Shown piece by piece: positions 62,370 through 64,000 of a stretch of DNA of 64,000 nucleotides (the first letter of the stretch is position 1; each line of letters begins with the position of its first letter). Source of the stretch: Desulforegula conservatrix Mb1Pa (GTDB lineage Bacteria; Desulfobacterota; Desulfobacteria; Desulfobacterales; Desulforegulaceae); NCBI RefSeq assembly GCF_000426225.1, contig NZ_AUEY01000017.1:1-64000 (forward strand), in the 5' to 3' direction. Position numbers and translations under genes: made by a program. The notes beneath the pieces were generated by a model. The model was not told where the DNA came from, made no database searches, and saw nothing but the letters and a program-made list of their open reading frames with translations.

Positions 62370-63554
62370 TCATCCCCAGAGATCCATCTGGCCCTTCCCT
62401 GCTTTATCCTTACCGTTCTTTTGCTTTTTATCTTTTTTGGGCTTTTCCACCGGATCTGTTTTTGCTTCAGACCCATCTACGGCCAAATCCTCAGTGAATT
62501 TTCTTCCTGGCTCTTCTGAATACGAGACTTCAAGCAAATCTTCATCCACAAGCCTGATATCCTTCAATTCATTAAGAAGCAGATTTTTCTCCTGATTTGT
62601 CATGACAGGGAAGTCGTAAAATGAATTGATATGCTTTATTTCCTTGCCGTTTTTAAGCCTGTCCTCAACAAAGCCAACGTGCCTTTCAAGTCTGTCATTT
62701 ATATATTTGTTGGAAAAATCCACTGCATAGTCTTTAATTCCAAAAATTTCATCGCGCAGATTTTCATCTATCTCAAAGCCAATGCTGTTTCGTGCTGAAG
62801 CCACTGCCGCCTGCATGGTTGTTCCTGTTCCCATGAAAGGATCAAGAACAGTGTCTCCCTTGGCCGAATACATTGCAATCAGTCTGTATGCCAGCTCAAA
62901 AGGGAATGCAGCACTTCTTGATCTGGCCTCGGTTTTTTTCATGCTCTGGACAGTGCCTTTTATGTCGAACCAGACATCTGAAAAAAAGAGATTCCTTTCT
63001 TCCCAGAAATAAGCGCTTTCCCGTCTCCGTTCTTTGTCTGCCACATCACTAAAATCCCTCTTGGAACCCTTTCTGAATATCAGAATATACTCATGCTCGA
63101 ATGTGACGTATGCACCGGCAGGCAGCATTCCTGAACCCATGAATTTATTAGGGGCGTTTGTCTGCTTTCTCCAGATTATGTCAGGCAGGGGCGTAAAACC
63201 AAGGCTTGTCATAGAGCTGATTATTCTGGCGTGATTAGGATAAAGGGCAAAATTCCCATTTATTGTCCTTGTGGCATCGCCTATATTGATGCACGCAAAC
63301 CCGCCATCTTTAAGAACCCTGAAGGTTTCCTTCCACATAGAATCCATAGCCTGATGCATAAGCTCAAATGCCAGGTTGCCATCTTTATTGTTAAGGGCAT
63401 CTTCAATTCTTTGATCCTGCTTTGAAAAAATATCATCCCACATTTCAATCATTGGATATGGAGGAGACGTCACAACCAGATCCACAGTTTCTGAATCAAC
63501 AGCTGATTGATCCTGGGAATTCTGAAAATATATTTTGTGGGTGGTTGCAAGCAA
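62370..63554 (-). CDS. Site-specific DNA methyltransferase, N4-cytosine/beta class
   Basis: 394 residues. The catalytic motif IV is TSPPYP (residues about 29-34), the SPPY form typical of N4-cytosine methyltransferases, placed before the SAM motif DPFMGTGTT near residue 240, the beta-class order. A target-recognition region lies in between, and a lysine-rich tail (KPKKDKKQKNGKDKAGKGQ) ends in MDLWG. It methylates a specific DNA site using SAM. The start is a TTG with AAGGAG about 10 bases before it. No restriction endonuclease is adjacent. Confidence 0.85.
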   Translation of the reverse strand: MLATTHKIYFQNSQDQSAVDSETVDLVVTSPPYPMIEMWDDIFSKQDQRIEDALNNKDGNLAFELMHQAMDSMWKETFRVLKDGGFACINIGDATRTINGNFALYPNHARIISSMTSLGFTPLPDIIWRKQTNAPNKFMGSGMLPAGAYVTFEHEYILIFRKGSKRDFSDVADKERRRESAYFWEERNLFFSDVWFDIKGTVQSMKKTEARSRSAAFPFELAYRLIAMYSAKGDTVLDPFMGTGTTMQAAVASARNSIGFEIDENLRDEIFGIKDYAVDFSNKYINDRLERHVGFVEDRLKNGKEIKHINSFYDFPVMTNQEKNLLLNELKDIRLVDEDLLEVSYSEEPGRKFTEDLAVDGSEAKTDPVEKPKKDKKQKNGKDKAGKGQMDLWG

Positions 63555-63761
63555 AGCCTGTGACTCCTTGTAAAGATTATAGATTTAAAGATTTGCCTTA
63601 TTTTCTGGCCTTTTACCCTGACCAAACATTAATGTCCACATCATAAAAAACCGCAAAAATAATAATTATGAATATAACAAATGACAGGTTGCCTAACGCC
63701 CGCAAATTTTATATCATCCCGCCCACAATAATCGTCTAAACAAGCTTAAAGGATATTGATC

Positions 63762-64000
63762 ATGAATGACAAAAGAAGGCACAAACGCTTTAACAGCCTC
63801 CATCTTGTTTCATATAAGCTGTTTAACGATAAGAATGAACTCTGTGGCCAGGGTGTTGGCAGAACCCTGAATATAAGCCAGGGAGGTATTTTATTAGAGA
63901 TTGAAGATAAACTTGACGATGAAGTCGATGCTGTCCATATGGAGATTGCCCTTGATGACACTCTGATAATCATTAGCGGAGCCGTCACCTTCACAAGAAA
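63762..64000 (+). CDS. PilZ-domain protein (cut by window end)
   Basis: The 79 residues visible start MNDKRRHKRFNSLHLVSYKL and contain RRHKRF and the NISQGG segment, matching the RxxxR and (D/N)xSxxG c-di-GMP-binding motifs of PilZ (the Asp is Asn here). Small PilZ proteins control motility, adhesion or exopolysaccharide in response to c-di-GMP. The 3' end lies outside. The 207 bases upstream show no gene. Confidence 0.8.
   Translation, partial: MNDKRRHKRFNSLHLVSYKLFNDKNELCGQGVGRTLNISQGGILLEIEDKLDDEVDAVHMEIALDDTLIIISGAVTFTR

Overview
The window looks like chromosome of a complete- or fatty-acid-oxidising sulfate reducer of the Desulfobacterota (Desulfobacterales-like). The basis is the set of dissimilatory sulfate reduction genes (sat; aprB-aprA-qmoA-qmoB-qmoC), the fatty-acid/CoA genes, a 2Fe-2S/4Fe-4S rich redox repertoire, moderate GC content and a selenoprotein gene. 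The species cannot be named from the sequence alone. No tRNA, rRNA or CRISPR array was seen.

Layout. 1-4143: the end of an IS1595-type transposase, a DtxR-type repressor, a small lipoprotein and a sigma-54 enhancer-binding regulator with GAF and PAS domains. 4150-10843: a fatty-acid utilisation unit (CoA-transferase, acyl-CoA dehydrogenase, thiolase, OFA-family transporter). It has a consensus sigma-54 promoter, two matching 18-bp dyads upstream that are the likely binding sites of the regulator next door, and a strong terminator at the end. Two near-identical hairpin elements lie between its first two genes. 11-20 kb: a rearranged carboxyltransferase-like gene, catalase, a second 600-residue acyl-CoA dehydrogenase, an adenosine-specific-kinase family protein, CorA and a hypothetical protein. 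20-29 kb: coaX, acnB, sat, trmL, dnaN and gyrB. 29.3-32.3 kb: a DUF2971 gene with a broken frame between inverted copies of a dispersed repeat, then small sensory/regulatory genes. 32.3-39.4 kb (minus strand): a housekeeping run rplU-rpmA-obgE-proB-(DUF1737)-proA-nadD-rsfS-gpmI. 39.4-48.8 kb (minus): two membrane proteins, then aprBA-qmoABC, with a long structured leader and a promoter carrying a G8 run. 49-53.3 kb: a cysteine-cluster protein, an SDR lacking the catalytic Lys, a DUF3124 protein and a CPA2 antiporter. 53.4-55.5 kb: MNT/HEPN and HicAB toxin-antitoxin pairs flanking an unannotatable-by-ORF selenoprotein (ArsC-like, UGA at codon 13, a good bacterial SECIS hairpin just after it). 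55.4-64 kb: a UbiD-like decarboxylase, a flavin-binding protein, MFS and DedA proteins, two SPFH proteins (one a lipoprotein), a solitary N4-cytosine-type methyltransferase and the start of a PilZ protein.

How it works together. Fatty acids would be activated by the CoA-transferase, oxidised by the acyl-CoA dehydrogenases and cleaved by the thiolase; acetyl units enter the TCA cycle (acnB). Electrons reach the quinone pool and QmoABC, which feeds AprBA; Sat activates sulfate to APS. The intergenic regions are colonised by three dispersed repeat families (here called R1, R2 and R3). R1 is a 100-150 bp imperfect palindrome in seven places, R2 carries a hairpin next to T/A runs, and R3 is a MITE-like element with 20-bp terminal inverted repeats. 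The main candidates for something new are the hidden selenoprotein and its context, the sigma-54 switch, the tandem hairpins, the carboxyltransferase derivative and the frame-broken DUF2971 cassette.
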